DNA of 64,000 nt, taken from Gliomastix tumulicola (taxonomy: Eukaryota; Ascomycota; Sordariomycetes; Hypocreales; Bionectriaceae). The position numbers and the translations under genes are program-made. Under the pieces are notes generated by a model, which was not told the origin of the DNA, made no database searches, and worked only from the letters and a program-made list of their open reading frames with translations. Of the stretch, positions 34,217-45,129 are shown one piece after another (position 1 is the stretch's first letter; each line of letters starts with the position of its first letter). The DNA is taken from positions 1,485,015 to 1,549,014 of the forward strand of contig BCHX01000003.1 in NCBI GenBank assembly GCA_001599755.1. Reading direction: 5' to 3'.

Positions 34217-37200
34217 ATGCCTTCCCATGGGCCGCCATCGCCCAGTCTCCAGCCGGCCAAACGACAACGACAGTCCTCCTTCGACGACACGTCCCCGCGC
34301 GACGACCAGACGAGCCCCTCCGACAACCCGGGCGATGCCGCGCCGAGCGCAAAGGCAGGGCAGAGCAGCAACTTCCGGAACGTGAGCGCCTGCAACCGCT
34401 GCCGGCTGCGCAAGAACCGCTGCGACCAGAGACTGCCGAGCTGCGCGAGCTGCGCCAAGGCCGGGGTTGCCTGTGTCGGATATGATCCCATCACGAAGAA
34501 GGAGATCCCTCGAAGGTACGGACTACAGAGTGCGGAGAGAGAGAGGAGCGAGCGTTCCCCCCCCACGGGGAGCGGTGTGCGGAGGAGAGTACAGAGCGGT
34601 GAACACATGAAGCAGAATGCGTGGGAAAGACATGACTAATTCGGGACATCTTTTTTTTGTCTTACCACAGCTATGTGTTTTATCTCGAGACCCGCGTCGA
34701 GCAGCTCGAGAGCCTTCTCACTTCGAATAACATCTCCTTTCCGCCAGCGGACAACCTGGAGCTATGCTCCCGACCGAACGCCGACTCGACGTTGACCAAG
34801 GGTCCCGATAGAGACTACGGCGCCGCGCACAACGACCCGAGCGACAAGGCCTTCGCGAAACCCCGCGGTCCGCATACCGGCTCGCTAAATCCAAAGAAGG
34901 CAGAGGAGAGCCCGGCGCTGCTCAACATCGTCAGCAGCCCCTCGAAACCCCGGTCGCTGGCCGCGGCGTCGGGCGTCTCCTTTGCCAGAGTGGTGTTTGC
35001 CGCTGTGCAGTACTCGGTCTCCGATCAGGGCGCGGGCGCGGGTGCGGGCGCGGGTGGTGAGCGGCCGGGATCGCGACAGCTGAGCACGGGTGGCACGTCT
35101 ATGCGCGACTCGTTCTTCGGCCTGCACACGAAACCTACGATCCAGCCTGCGACGTTTCCGGATCGAGATGTCGGGATGCGACTGGTGACTCTGTATTTCG
35201 AGCATGCTAACCCCCAGATCCCCATCCTCCATCGCGGGGAGTTTATGCAGATGTTCGAGCAGGCGTATTCGAATCCGTCGCAAGCCCGTGGCGCGCGGGA
35301 GCAGTACATGCTAAATATGGTCTTTGCGATCGGCTGCGGTGTCATTGTCGGGGAGCCCGTCAAGGGCGAGCCTTCGGGGACTTCGAAAATGTCCGTCGAT
35401 CAGAAGGAGGGAGGGCAATGTCAGCCCGAGGAGTACCATGCGAGCGCCATCGTGCATCTCGAGTCGTGTCTGAGCAATAGCGGCGGAGGCCTAGAGGTTC
35501 TACAGGCAGTGCTCCTGCTTGCGAATTTCGCCCTGCTTCGTCCCGTGCCACCGGGCCTTTGGTACATCATCGGCGTTGCGGTGCGCTTGGCTATAGATCT
35601 CGGGCTGCATCACGAGGATGGTGTGGATGCTGAGCTTCTACCAGATCCGCCGGAGAGGGAGCAACCAGATGGCATGCGACCACGGGAGGGCAGCAGCCAG
35701 GAGCGTGGGAGGCGACTCTGGGTACGCGATATGCGGCGGCGCCTCTGGTGGTGCACGTATTCCTTCGATCGGCTTGTGAGCACCTGTGTCGGACGGCCAT
35801 TCGGCATCAGTGACCAGGTCATCACGACAGATTTCCCCTCCTTGCTTGACGACGACAATATCACCCCGGCCGGCCTGTTGGAGCCTTCCCCAGACGACAA
35901 TCAGCCAAGCTACAAGTTTGTAGCTCACCACTACTTCCGACTGCGATTGTTGCAGTCCGAGATCATGCAAGTGCTCCAGTACAATCAGGCACAATTCGCC
36001 AGGGCGGGCAATCGTAACACGGCATACCCCGAAATGCACACCTATCTCGCATCGCCGTTCCTGGTCCAGTTCGACTCGTTCCGGTCGTGGCGGCGTCATA
36101 TCGACGAGCGGTTACTGCAGTGGAAGCTGTCGGCGCCCACGAGAGAGGAGACCGGGGTCGCTTTCTCGACCGAGTTCCTGGAGCTCAACTACTGGCAGGC
36201 CATCATCATGCTCTATCGGCAGAGCCTCAGCGTCCCAGCGATGTTTGAGGGCGAGTACAACACGTCGAACGAGGTGGACAGCCCGCGGGGCTATACGACG
36301 ACGGAGCTGCGGGAGGACGAGGACAAGATTTACCTCAAGGTAGCAGAGGCCGGGCAGAAGATTCTGCGCATATACCGGCAGCTTCACCTGAGTGGTCTCG
36401 TCAGCTATACGTACCTCTCCACGCATCATCTGTTCATGGCTGGTATTTCCTACTTGTATGCCATCTGGCATTCATCAACAGTGCGCAGTCGCCTTGTAAG
36501 TCACAAACTTCAACGAACTGATCGGTATAGCCTTTGGATGCTAACACGACGCAGACAATGGATGAGGTTGACTTCACAGTCCTCGCCGCAAAATCGGTCT
36601 TCACCGACATGATCGACAAGTGTCCTCCCGCCGAGACTTGTCGAGACGCCTTTGACCGCACAGCGAGGGCCACCATCAAGATGGCCAGTTCTAAGGGCGG
36701 TTTTGGCCCGCAGGCTCAGCCTGTGCGACGGCAACGGGCAAATACTATGAACAGACCACCAAAGTCCGACTCGACGACACCATCGAGGCACAGGAATCAC
36801 CAGCAGGATGCCCAGCCCTTCCAGTTCGATCTCTCGCTCTCAGACACACTCTCGTCCCCCACCCTATCCGTGACCAACGAGCTCGGGTCCAGAGGATCAC
36901 CGCCGATGTCCGGAACGAAGGCATTCGACACAGAATATGGCATGTCCAACCGAAGCCCCGCGGACCAGAGCATCAAGCAGGAGCCCGGACCACGCAGCGG
37001 CCCGATGCGGATGAACTCGGCCCAGTCCAGCGCGGGCAGCACCTTCATGGGCCAGCAGTTCGGCCTGCAGGGGTCCATGGATTATCCCGACACGCAGACG
37101 ATGGACTTCCTCCAGAACCTGGGCTCGGCGGCCAACGGCGACTTCGGCGTCGACCAGCAGCAGGTAGACCTCGGGTTCGGCATGAACTGGGAGGGCCTGC

Positions 37201-37304
37201 CGAATGACTACGGCGAGGGGCAGCAGATGAATCCGTTCGATACCTTTTTCTTTGGCGGGCAGCAGGGCAATGGGAACGGGCAAAATGGCGGGATGGGCAT
37301 GTGA
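34217..37304 (+). CDS. Zn2Cys6 transcription factor, Ppr1-like
   Basis: Exons 34217-34515, 34671-36495 and 36555-37304 give 957 aa. Six cysteines at residues 59, 62, 69, 76, 79 and 86 form the binuclear zinc cluster (SACNRCRLRKNRCDQRLPSC, then CAKAGVACVGYDP). The splice joins IPRSYVFYLETRVEQLESLL, a linker and coiled-coil start very similar to yeast Ppr1, which supports the model. A fungal transcription factor domain spans ~190-620, with IPILHRGEF, AVRLAIDLGLHHEDG, RRRLWWCTYSFDRL and VGRPFGI. The C terminus is Gln/Asn/Gly-rich with acidic residues, a likely activation region. Ppr1 senses pyrimidine precursors in yeast; whether this one does is unknown. An earlier in-frame ATG at 34142 would add 25 residues; I chose 34217 because it follows the leader-like CT tract. 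Confidence 0.87.
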
Positions 37305-37651
37305 GCGTGGGTGTCATATATAGCGACCAAGTATGGTCCGGGGTGTATATGCTATGATGGGATTGACGAGGACATGTGCGGACAAACTCAATGTGCAAGC
37401 GGGAGGTTCAACACACAATGTTCACCAGATGGATGCGGCAGTTTATGACCTACAGGATAGAATGGGAACGGGGCACGAATGAATGCTTGCCACTGACGAG
37501 TCTCATTTGATAGTGCGCGTGTCTACTATTATGCTAATAGCCTGTCTCAGTGTTGTATCCAAAATATCCATTCCTTATCATTATCATTACCATGACCCAT
37601 CCATATCCAAATCGTAACAGAGCTATATCTCCTCCAATCCTTCTATAGTAT
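37305..37651. other. Intergenic, shared 3' region of convergent genes
   Basis: These 347 bases lie between the stops of the Zn2Cys6 gene (plus) and the small membrane-protein gene (minus). The right half is AT-rich with TATCATTATCATTACCATG-like sequence. No gene is seen. Confidence 0.5.
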
Positions 37652-38200
37652 CTAATAATCCCGACTCCTTCTTTCGTAATACTCCTCATCCACGCGACTC
37701 GCGCTCCTCCTGGGCTTCCGCCTCGGCGGCGTCCCGTGCTCCTCGATGACAACAACCTCATCCTCATCATCACTGTGGACAACCCGTGGCGGCGGCGGCG
37801 CATCCACGATAATCGGCCCGTCTCCTGCCCCAGGTGGCGGCGGCGGCGGCACAGACACGCGCTCCCGCGTCCGCACCTCGACCGTCTCCCGCGCGCGAAC
37901 CCTCGACCTGCGCCGGCGGTGGGAGTGGTGGTGGTGGTGACTCCGCCGCGATGACCGCACATCTTCCAGAACAGACCCCTCGACGACGGACACCGGCATG
38001 ACGCGCGGGCCGAAACCCAGGCAGCTGTAGAGGAGGAAGAGGAGGAGGAGGAAGCCGGCGACGGAGCCGAGGACGATGCCGACGACGACGCCCGGGTGTG
38101 GGGACGAGCGCTGCGAGCCGTAGACGGAGGGGATGGCGACGAAGCCGCCGCCCTGGTTGTTCTGGCGCGGGATGAGGCGCCGGGGATCGAGGGCTGGCAT
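37652..38200 (-). CDS. Small single-pass membrane protein, histidine/arginine-rich tail
   Basis: Single exon, 182 aa; family not recognised. Residues ~34-60 form one strongly hydrophobic span containing GIVLGSVAGFLLLLFLLYS, preceded by a short Gly/Pro-rich segment, so the N terminus is probably outside and the tail inside. After the span comes a basic cluster with five consecutive histidines and many arginines (SRRSHHHHHSHRRRRSR), then VRTRERVSVPPPPPP, an acidic patch (HSDDEDEVVVIEEH), and a basic end (RSASRVDEEYYERRSRDY). Such short proteins, with one span and charged tail, are common in filamentous ascomycetes and mostly uncharacterised. The upstream region has a GT-rich repeat (38209-38232). 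Confidence 0.6.
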   Translation of the reverse strand: MPALDPRRLIPRQNNQGGGFVAIPSVYGSQRSSPHPGVVVGIVLGSVAGFLLLLFLLYSCLGFGPRVMPVSVVEGSVLEDVRSSRRSHHHHHSHRRRRSRVRARETVEVRTRERVSVPPPPPPGAGDGPIIVDAPPPPRVVHSDDEDEVVVIEEHGTPPRRKPRRSASRVDEEYYERRSRDY

Positions 38201-39407
38201 CGTTCGTTTATATGTGTATGTGTGTGCGTGTGTCGACTCGCGTGGGGGGGTTTGAAGTTCGTATAGAGTGTATTCGATGGATGTCGGTCCGTGTCGGGCG
38301 GGCGGGCTGAGACAGAGAGATGTGCAGCGCGCGGCCGATGTAAGACCAACTGTCGCAAGCGCCGAGATTCAAGAAAATGCGCCGGCGGCACCCAGCAGAG
38401 GTACGTTCGCTGCAGAACCAGCGCGGTGGTTCAGATGCAAAGCGACGGCGAGCGCGATGACGATGTTGGGAGGGAAGGGGGTATACCAAGTCGATGCGAA
38501 AGGTTAGGTTGGTTACCTTGGGTTGGGATGTCCCGGCGAGTCGTAAGGCAAGGTTGGAGGTTGTGGTGGCATGCCGTCACTTGCTGTCAGCTTTGGGGAA
38601 TGGCCGCCCCTTGCCTTAGCTTAGCGTGCTGAGACTCACGGACTGGCTCCCAGCCACCAATTATTTGACGCGTGGGTGCTGACGGTGGGGAACCTAGTTA
38701 AACTCTCAACAGGGGACCCTCCCTCTGAGCCAGCGCTGCAAGGCACCTGTACCTAGCTGCAGGTCCCAATCTGAAGTGTCTCGCATCCCAATTGTCCGCA
38801 TTATACGGAGCGTGCGCCCAAATTGTCATATCATCGGAGCAGTAGCAAATTTGACTCTATTATCATATTCCGTCTGCCTGTTCTATAGCTGAACCAACCC
38901 AAGGTAAGCCTGTCTGCCTCTAGTTAACGCTGCTGGCGTATGTGTATCTCGGGGTATCACTCCTGTATAATAATATGATATATCCATCATGCGGCCATTT
39001 CCCAGGCCGTGTAGAAGTGAAAAAAAAAACAAAGGAAAAAGGGGGGCAAGATCCCCAGCTTTTCCAGGCCTGAAGCTACCCAACCATCGTGATGCCCAAA
39101 TCTTGGGACAGTACAAAAAAAACAGATCAAAGAAATATCATGAGACACAAAAATCCCCAGGCTGGGCGTAGAAGAAGTGAAAAACAATCAAGGTGGCATC
39201 ATGAATCGTACGCGCTGAAAGGCCCGTCCCTCGGGACAAATACAAGAGAAAACAAAGGAAAGGAGATAGCGTGCCTAATAGATGGCAGAGTAGAACAACG
39301 GCTCGGGTCTCGAGCATATTGTGACAAATGGTTGCAACATGTCGAAAAAAAAAAAACACCAAACGAAATAGCTGTGCAGGTAAATATGGAAGATGCTCCA
39401 TTACCAT
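38201..39407. other. Intergenic, 1.2 kb
   Basis: Holds the promoter of the small membrane-protein gene and the 3' region of the PH-domain gene, both minus strand. A GTGTATGTGTGTGCGTGTGT tract lies at ~38213-38232, and A-rich tracts occur at 39018-39042 and 39346-39356. No gene is supported. Confidence 0.45.
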
Positions 39408-41882
39408 TCACGGCTCTGGGGAGGTTGCCTTGGGCAAAGGCGGCAGAGCGCAGTCCGGAGGTGGCGCCGGTGGTGGGGAGGAGCCGTCGGTCAGTTGCGG
39501 CATGCTCCGCCGGTTAAATAGAGCCTGCGACGTCTTCGCGTTCGGCTTCAACTGGTCAACAGACGCAGGAGGCGGAAGAGGAGGCAGCGGAACCGTTGGT
39601 GGTGGTGCTGGAAGCGGAAGAGATTGGGGGTCAATAGCCTCCAAGGTCTGTCCCTGTCCAAAGCCGTCAGACACATACGGCAGCATGCTTGAGCGCTTAC
39701 CGCCGACTCGACTGGGAAGGCTGCCAAAGCTGTCGCTGCGCCCGTAACGACCCATTGCCGAGTAGCGCCTCTCGGGTCCTTGTGATTTGGACTGCGGTTG
39801 GGCTTTGAGGAACTGCGTCCGCACGCCCAGATCGGGCAGCGCAGGCGCTTCTGCCTTCAGATCGCTATGCTGCTGACGGAGAGCGCCCAGGCTCGCCAGC
39901 CGTCGGGGCTTCTGGTTTGCGCCCGTGCTGTTCTTGGGCGCCTTCAGCGCTGCGGCTCCCTGGGAATCAGTAGGGGTTGTCGGGGACTGCGGCTGGCTGT
40001 GTGGGCTAGACGTGGAGCGGTACTCTCCGTGCCCTGTCGTAGGGCGGTCAGGAATTCCTTCCTTTGGCGACGGTTGATCGGCCACCATCGACAACGGCCG
40101 TGATATCCTCAGAGCGGTCGGCGGCCTACGAGCGCCGGTTCGACCAGTCGCATCCACCTCTTCAACGAAGGATGGGAGCTGCGCGCCTTCAATCAGGGAT
40201 ATCCTGTTGCTCATGTATCTCCGGTTCGAGGGGACGCTGAAATTAGGGGCCAACATCTGGCCTGAGGGCGACGCCTGCTCTGGTTGGATGAACGCGCCAG
40301 AATAGGTAGATCGGGGCCGTTGACCTTGGTGGCTGAGCTCACCATCACCAAGAGGACTCGGCGACTGCAGCGACTTTCTCCTGTCGAGGATCGCGGCAGA
40401 GTTTGGACGCAGCTTGACTTCAGCATAGTGCACGTCCAGATGGCGGCCCATTGGTTCGTCCAACTGGCCCGGAAACGTTTCAACGGTTGGTGAGCATCCA
40501 GGGGACGAGGCAGTCGACGTGAGCATGGTTCGCTGTCCGGATGACACGTACGACAATCGGTTCTGGCTGCTGCGCAAGCTCTCCAGCTGCTGGCCGTCTT
40601 GGGAGATGAAGCTATTCGTAACCGACATCTCATCCATCGACTGGTCCCGCGCCGCTTCTGGGATAGGAAACGGTACGTCACTTCCGCGGCGGCCTAGATG
40701 CTGTTCCCAGGGAAGCTCGGAATGGCCACTGTTGTGTGAATACCGCGCCGAGTCTCTGTTGACCAGTGTGCGCTGGCTCGCCTGTCCTCTCAGCTGCGCT
40801 GTGCTCTCTAGCTTAGGCTTGCCCGTTTCCGAAACGGACTTCCTCCCGCCCAGTGCCTCGATGGTACCACGTAAGGATGCAAGCCATCCATCCATCTCAG
40901 TGGGACCTTCAAAGACGAGAAGCATATTCGATGTGATACGTTTCTCGGCGGAATTGGGCCCACGGAACGGAAACCTAGAGAGGAACGAACGGCCGGGATC
41001 CGGAGTGGCAACGGCAACGCCATCGGAACCCATCGAGGAAGAAACCTGCAAGACCCAGTGCCGTCCAGGAATCAAATCGCTCGCGAATGCCGCCGACGTT
41101 TTGCTCAGTCGCATCATCTTCTGCGGCAGGCGGTCGAACAGGCCTTCACTCGTGTACTCCAGCAACCAACCGGAGGTGGTGAGGATAAATACGCTCTGAG
41201 TCCAATCGCTGCTGGCCGAGCCCGACTTTGACCGCCGGTGTTTTCTCCTCAAGCCCAGCATGCCCTGTGGCTGTTCTGCGGGTATCGGTGCCGGCTCTCC
41301 GTTCGCCTTCTTCTCCTGAGCCTTGATTAGGCTGTCGGCCGACGCGACGAGCGCCGACAGAGTCGTATATCGTACGGCTTGGGGATATGCTTTGTATAGA
41401 GGAGGGGCCTCGATCGGTGATGCATCGCTTTTTGTCCCTTTGGTCTCTACTCGGGCCGCCGCCGGGGGCTTGTCGCTGTCTAATGACGGCGCGGTGGACG
41501 AGTCCTCGTCGGTGGCTGTCAGAGGACGCGGCGCCGTGTGCGCAACGGCCACCGTCTTGCTGTACGGAGAGGAGTAGTGCGCCAGCGGCACGGCTTCAAC
41601 TTCCGGATGGCGACTCTCGCTCGGGTCCTTGGCTCGCCTGGGCGACGTCGGAACATCGCCGCCTTGCCTGATGATCCTAGAGCGGCTCAGGATGCTGCGC
41701 AGCCCGAGTTTGGATTCTCTGCGGTTAATCTTGTCTTGCGCCTGTGGTCCTGGAGCAGCGCCATCGAGAGGCGCGAGAGCCCAGCGCGCCGCCGCCGCCG
41801 CCGAAGGGCTCGGTTCAGGGCTGAGTGTCGGGGCGGCGCCAGCTAGGGGCGATGCCGGGGAAGAGTCTGGCCCCGAGGCCAT
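39408..41882 (-). CDS. PH-domain-containing protein, proline-rich C terminus
   Basis: Single exon, 824 aa, from the first in-frame ATG at 41882; the open frame extends a little upstream but without ATG. A pleckstrin-homology-like domain covers ~208-342: WTQSVFILTTSGWLLEYTSE, RHWVLQVSSSM, and a final helix EMDGWLASLRGTIEALGG with the conserved Trp. A basic patch (RRKHRRSKS) precedes it. The rest is low-complexity, rich in Ser, Pro and basic residues, with polyproline stretches near the end (PLPAPPPTVPLPPLPPP and SPPPAPPPDCALPPLP) that could bind SH3 or profilin. PH domains bind phosphoinositides or proteins, so a cortical or membrane role is likely but the partner is unknown. Similar PH proteins are widespread in ascomycetes. 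Confidence 0.8.
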   Translation of the reverse strand: MASGPDSSPASPLAGAAPTLSPEPSPSAAAAARWALAPLDGAAPGPQAQDKINRRESKLGLRSILSRSRIIRQGGDVPTSPRRAKDPSESRHPEVEAVPLAHYSSPYSKTVAVAHTAPRPLTATDEDSSTAPSLDSDKPPAAARVETKGTKSDASPIEAPPLYKAYPQAVRYTTLSALVASADSLIKAQEKKANGEPAPIPAEQPQGMLGLRRKHRRSKSGSASSDWTQSVFILTTSGWLLEYTSEGLFDRLPQKMMRLSKTSAAFASDLIPGRHWVLQVSSSMGSDGVAVATPDPGRSFLSRFPFRGPNSAEKRITSNMLLVFEGPTEMDGWLASLRGTIEALGGRKSVSETGKPKLESTAQLRGQASQRTLVNRDSARYSHNSGHSELPWEQHLGRRGSDVPFPIPEAARDQSMDEMSVTNSFISQDGQQLESLRSSQNRLSYVSSGQRTMLTSTASSPGCSPTVETFPGQLDEPMGRHLDVHYAEVKLRPNSAAILDRRKSLQSPSPLGDGELSHQGQRPRSTYSGAFIQPEQASPSGQMLAPNFSVPSNRRYMSNRISLIEGAQLPSFVEEVDATGRTGARRPPTALRISRPLSMVADQPSPKEGIPDRPTTGHGEYRSTSSPHSQPQSPTTPTDSQGAAALKAPKNSTGANQKPRRLASLGALRQQHSDLKAEAPALPDLGVRTQFLKAQPQSKSQGPERRYSAMGRYGRSDSFGSLPSRVGGKRSSMLPYVSDGFGQGQTLEAIDPQSLPLPAPPPTVPLPPLPPPASVDQLKPNAKTSQALFNRRSMPQLTDGSSPPPAPPPDCALPPLPKATSPEP

Positions 41883-42639
41883 GATTGACGCTGTCCCTTG
41901 ATCGGAGAACGACAATTGGCGCGAAAGGATGCTGTAGGAAATAGGTGCGACGCAAACAAGGGCGAAGCTAGCGTGGGTGAGGTGACAGTGGCTAGCAATT
42001 CGAGGTCGAGGACGAGGTTACTTCGGAAGAAGGGCGACTAATAACATGGAGCGCGCCTCGAATACGCAGGACCTATTCAGCCACGAGCCTGCTGGAAATG
42101 AAGGGATGGGTAATCGCATATGTCGTGTGATGCGAGTAGCGCCTGGGACTCGAAAGGTCGTTGGTGAAAAAAAAGATTGGAGATGGGAGAGGAAAAGCCG
42201 AATGGCAGCGTGTCGATTCGAGGTCGAGGCACGACTAGCAGTCTTAGCAGACTAGCAGGCTAGCACCGTCACGTCGACGGGGTCTGGGCTGGCTCTGGAA
42301 CCCGGGGAAATGGGCGCGGCAACGGCAATGGCAGTGCCAGTGGCGGCAGGTTCGGGGAGCAGTCGAAACGCTCCGAACCGGAGGGAGGGAATGCGTGAGT
42401 GAAAGTAAAAGAAAGCCAGAGAGAGTCAGGGCGCGAGCGCGAGTCTGAGACGGACGAGAGTTTTTGGAGTGGATTCGGGATTCTCGCTGCGTCACCTTTA
42501 ACTCTGGTCGAGAACCGAAGAAGGAGCAGTGAAGAGCTCCTGCAGTTTAGCAAGGTTCCAACGGCTGCTGCCACCGTCTCTGACGAGTCTGATCTACCGG
42601 ATTTTAGGGCGGAGGGGCCCTCTTTAGCTGGGACGCGGA

Positions 42640-42671
42640 CTGCAACACTGCAACGCTGCAACGCTGCAACA
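42640..42671. repeat. Tandem repeat, four CTGCAACR units
   Basis: Four 8-bp units (CTGCAACA, CTGCAACG twice, CTGCAACA) in direct orientation. Confidence 0.85.
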
Positions 42672-43035
42672 CCACCAGACGTCAAGTTTCCGTCCGTTTC
42701 TCCCTGTGTTTGTTGTTTGTGCGCCCGTGTTTGCGAGTTTGTCACACCCGCGCACCGCAATACGAGTCACCGTAACTGTGCGGGCGGGCCGTGTGCGACG
42801 ACGAAGCATCCAACTGCATCCAACTGCGATGACAAAAGACGCAAAAACGCGAGAGCTACAAGGACCGCCGGCGGCTAACAGGTCTCAGCCCTCAGCTGCC
42901 AGGGATCCCCTTGGATCGTCGATGCCCGCGATTGGAGCCGTCATCTTCACGGATGGAGGGCAGCATCCTGCAAGGTACCAGGGACCCATCCCACTGATCC
43001 CATGCCATCCTGACTGGCCAAGCCTGTAGCACCGC

Positions 43036-43070
43036 TTAGCTGCCCTTAGCTGCCCGTAGCTGCCCTTAGC
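43036..43070. repeat. Tandem repeat, 10-bp unit TGCCCKTAGC
   Basis: Three and a half units with one T/G difference, in the spacer before the pseudogene pair. Confidence 0.8.
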
Positions 43071-44113
43071 AACAGCGGCGCTTCGCCTAGTTCCAGTCTT
43101 AGGCCCCTCGGAACGCCTCCCCAGGTCCCTAATGTAACCCGGCCATCAGCCCTGATCAGCGTCGCTCCCTCGTCCCTGCCGGCGACTTGCGCCTGACGAC
43201 CTGTCCTTGACTTCCCTGGCTCCTTTGGTAGTCTTGCACTGTCTGCTGACAGGACAGCTGCACCGGTCTAGGCCCGCGTCAGGCTCTGCCAAAAGTCCAT
43301 CCAATCGTGCGGCGCGACAAATCCTCACTGGCAAGCAGAGACGCCCAGTGCGGGACGAAGTGTTCATCTGTCCGTCTGTGTCAACCCCGTCCGGTTCCTC
43401 GAAAATCCTCCTCAAGTCTGTGCGGAAACCAGGGGCTCCCGTCTCGTGACCTCGTCTGTGCTCTGCTCCTAGCTCGCAAATCACCGCCAGACTGAATCCC
43501 CCTGTCGCTGGGTCACTGACTTATTAGACCTCACAATACGAGGTGAGCGCTAACTGCGAGCCGTCATTGTCACACCCAAGCAACGGCCAGTCTCATCCAC
43601 AGAGACGCGTTCCGTCACGGGTCGTTGTCTTGTCCTCATCTTAATGGTCCAGGGGCTGACAGACTATGCTCGGGTGCAATGAAGGGGCAAGCATTCATGT
43701 GTCACAAACAATCCTGATTGTGCGCCCTAAGCGGTGAGCAAGCATAAGTATTGTTTCAACGGGTTCACCGCCCTTGAGGCACGCCGACCGTCGTCGTGCT
43801 TGACGCCACCATCGATGCCCTGTCCCGTCGGAATCAATACAGAGTCAGCGGGACAGCAGAAGCGAAGAAGCCTCGTGATAGACCTCAGAGAAAGCACCCG
43901 ACTGCCGCCACCCATCACACCATAACGTTGACCTGAAGGAGGAGCTGCCTGCGACTCGACGCGAGATGGCGATCAGCTGCCCCGCCTCAGCCAATCAATT
44001 GCACGACCCCGCTTGCTGTTGCTGACGCTGAAAGCCACACCTCCGCGTCACTCCCTCGCGCTCTGTTCTTTGTTTCTTACAACTTCATCCCAATTGTCCA
44101 CTTGAGTATCATC

Positions 44114-45125
44114 ATGTCCCTTCTAAACCTGCCTCCCGAGGTCTTAAAGTGCATCTTTGATGAGCCAGACCCATGCTTTTTCCACGAGGATGTAGGCCGC
44201 CTCACAGTCCCCAAATAGTGGTACGCATTTGCACTTTCAGAGTGTTACAAGCATATTGGACTCTCTCAAGAAACCTTGCGGGGCTTAGCCACGTCTGGGG
44301 TAGCGGAAAGGCTGTCACTCTTCCAGGGCAGCTTAGAAACCCTAGATCTTAAGCCACGAGACCATCGATCCTGGAGCTCAATGGTTCGTCGTTTGCAACA
44401 TGTGAGGGTTTCGGAGCCACCAGCTCCTCCCGCAACCATTGAGGCCTATCTGAAGGCTCAGGAGGACGACCTCGTCACGCTTGCCACTATCGCCAAAGGA
44501 TATCTCGCAGGTTACGTAACTTGCGCATACGAGCCCAGGGATCTCCCTGTTTAGAGGGCACTGCAAGCCACCTGGATCATCTGCAAATACCGACGATGCG
44601 AGCCTTCCTCTCCACGGACAGTCTCAGTGTGCTCTTTCTAGATCTATCTACTAGCTTTTTAAGTAGATCAGGCCAGCTAAGGGGGTGACCGCCATGTTTG
44701 TCCAGCTATTGGCGCCGTTCTTGGCAATCTTCGATCACTCCAGATACGGATGCCTTGGATCTGCCGTGATGTTCTCAAGCCTCCCGATTCCAAGCAGCGC
44801 CTACGTCTAAGCAGCGTGGTTGTCAACGTGAGCCTGAATTCCAATGTCCCAGAGGTAACATGGGCGTCTCATTCCCGGCGATGTGGTTCCGAGAATGTAG
44901 CACTGCCTCAGCTACAAGCGGAACTGCGGAAGCAGGCAAAAGCTCTTGCAACCCAGATGGCGTCTCCGAGACGTCTGAGAATTTTGACTCATTCACTCCC
45001 GCGATCTGAAACACGGGTGCTGGACGTCTTGGCTGGCGAGGTTCTGCTGCTCAGAGATCAACAGGTGATGATAGCCAGCATCTCGTGCATGGAAGAAGGA
45101 GCAATATTATATAGAGCTGGCTGTA
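44114..45125 (+). pseudogene. Decayed F-box protein gene
   Basis: The ATG at 44114 opens MSLLNLPPEVLKCIFDEP, a clear F-box start. After 34 codons a TAG at 44216 interrupts the frame, which then continues in the same frame with WYAFALSECYKHIGLSQETL and so on to a second TAG at 44552. A later piece in another frame reads LDHLQIPTMRAFL, and the original frame resumes near 44730 (NLRSLQIRMPWICRDVL), ending with LRILTHSLPRSETRVLDVLA, typical of fungal F-box/leucine-rich proteins. Both stops can be explained by one C-to-T change in CAG. F-box proteins recruit substrates to SCF ubiquitin ligases; this copy cannot make the full protein. The right boundary is approximate. Confidence 0.75.
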
Positions 45126-45129
45126 AACC

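Larger units (their letters stand above)
41883..44113. other. Intergenic, 2.2 kb, with two short tandem repeats
   Basis: Includes the promoter of the PH-domain gene at its left end. An 8-bp repeat lies at 42640-42671 and a 10-bp repeat at 43036-43070. Frames on both strands are short and resemble no family. No gene is supported. Confidence 0.5.
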
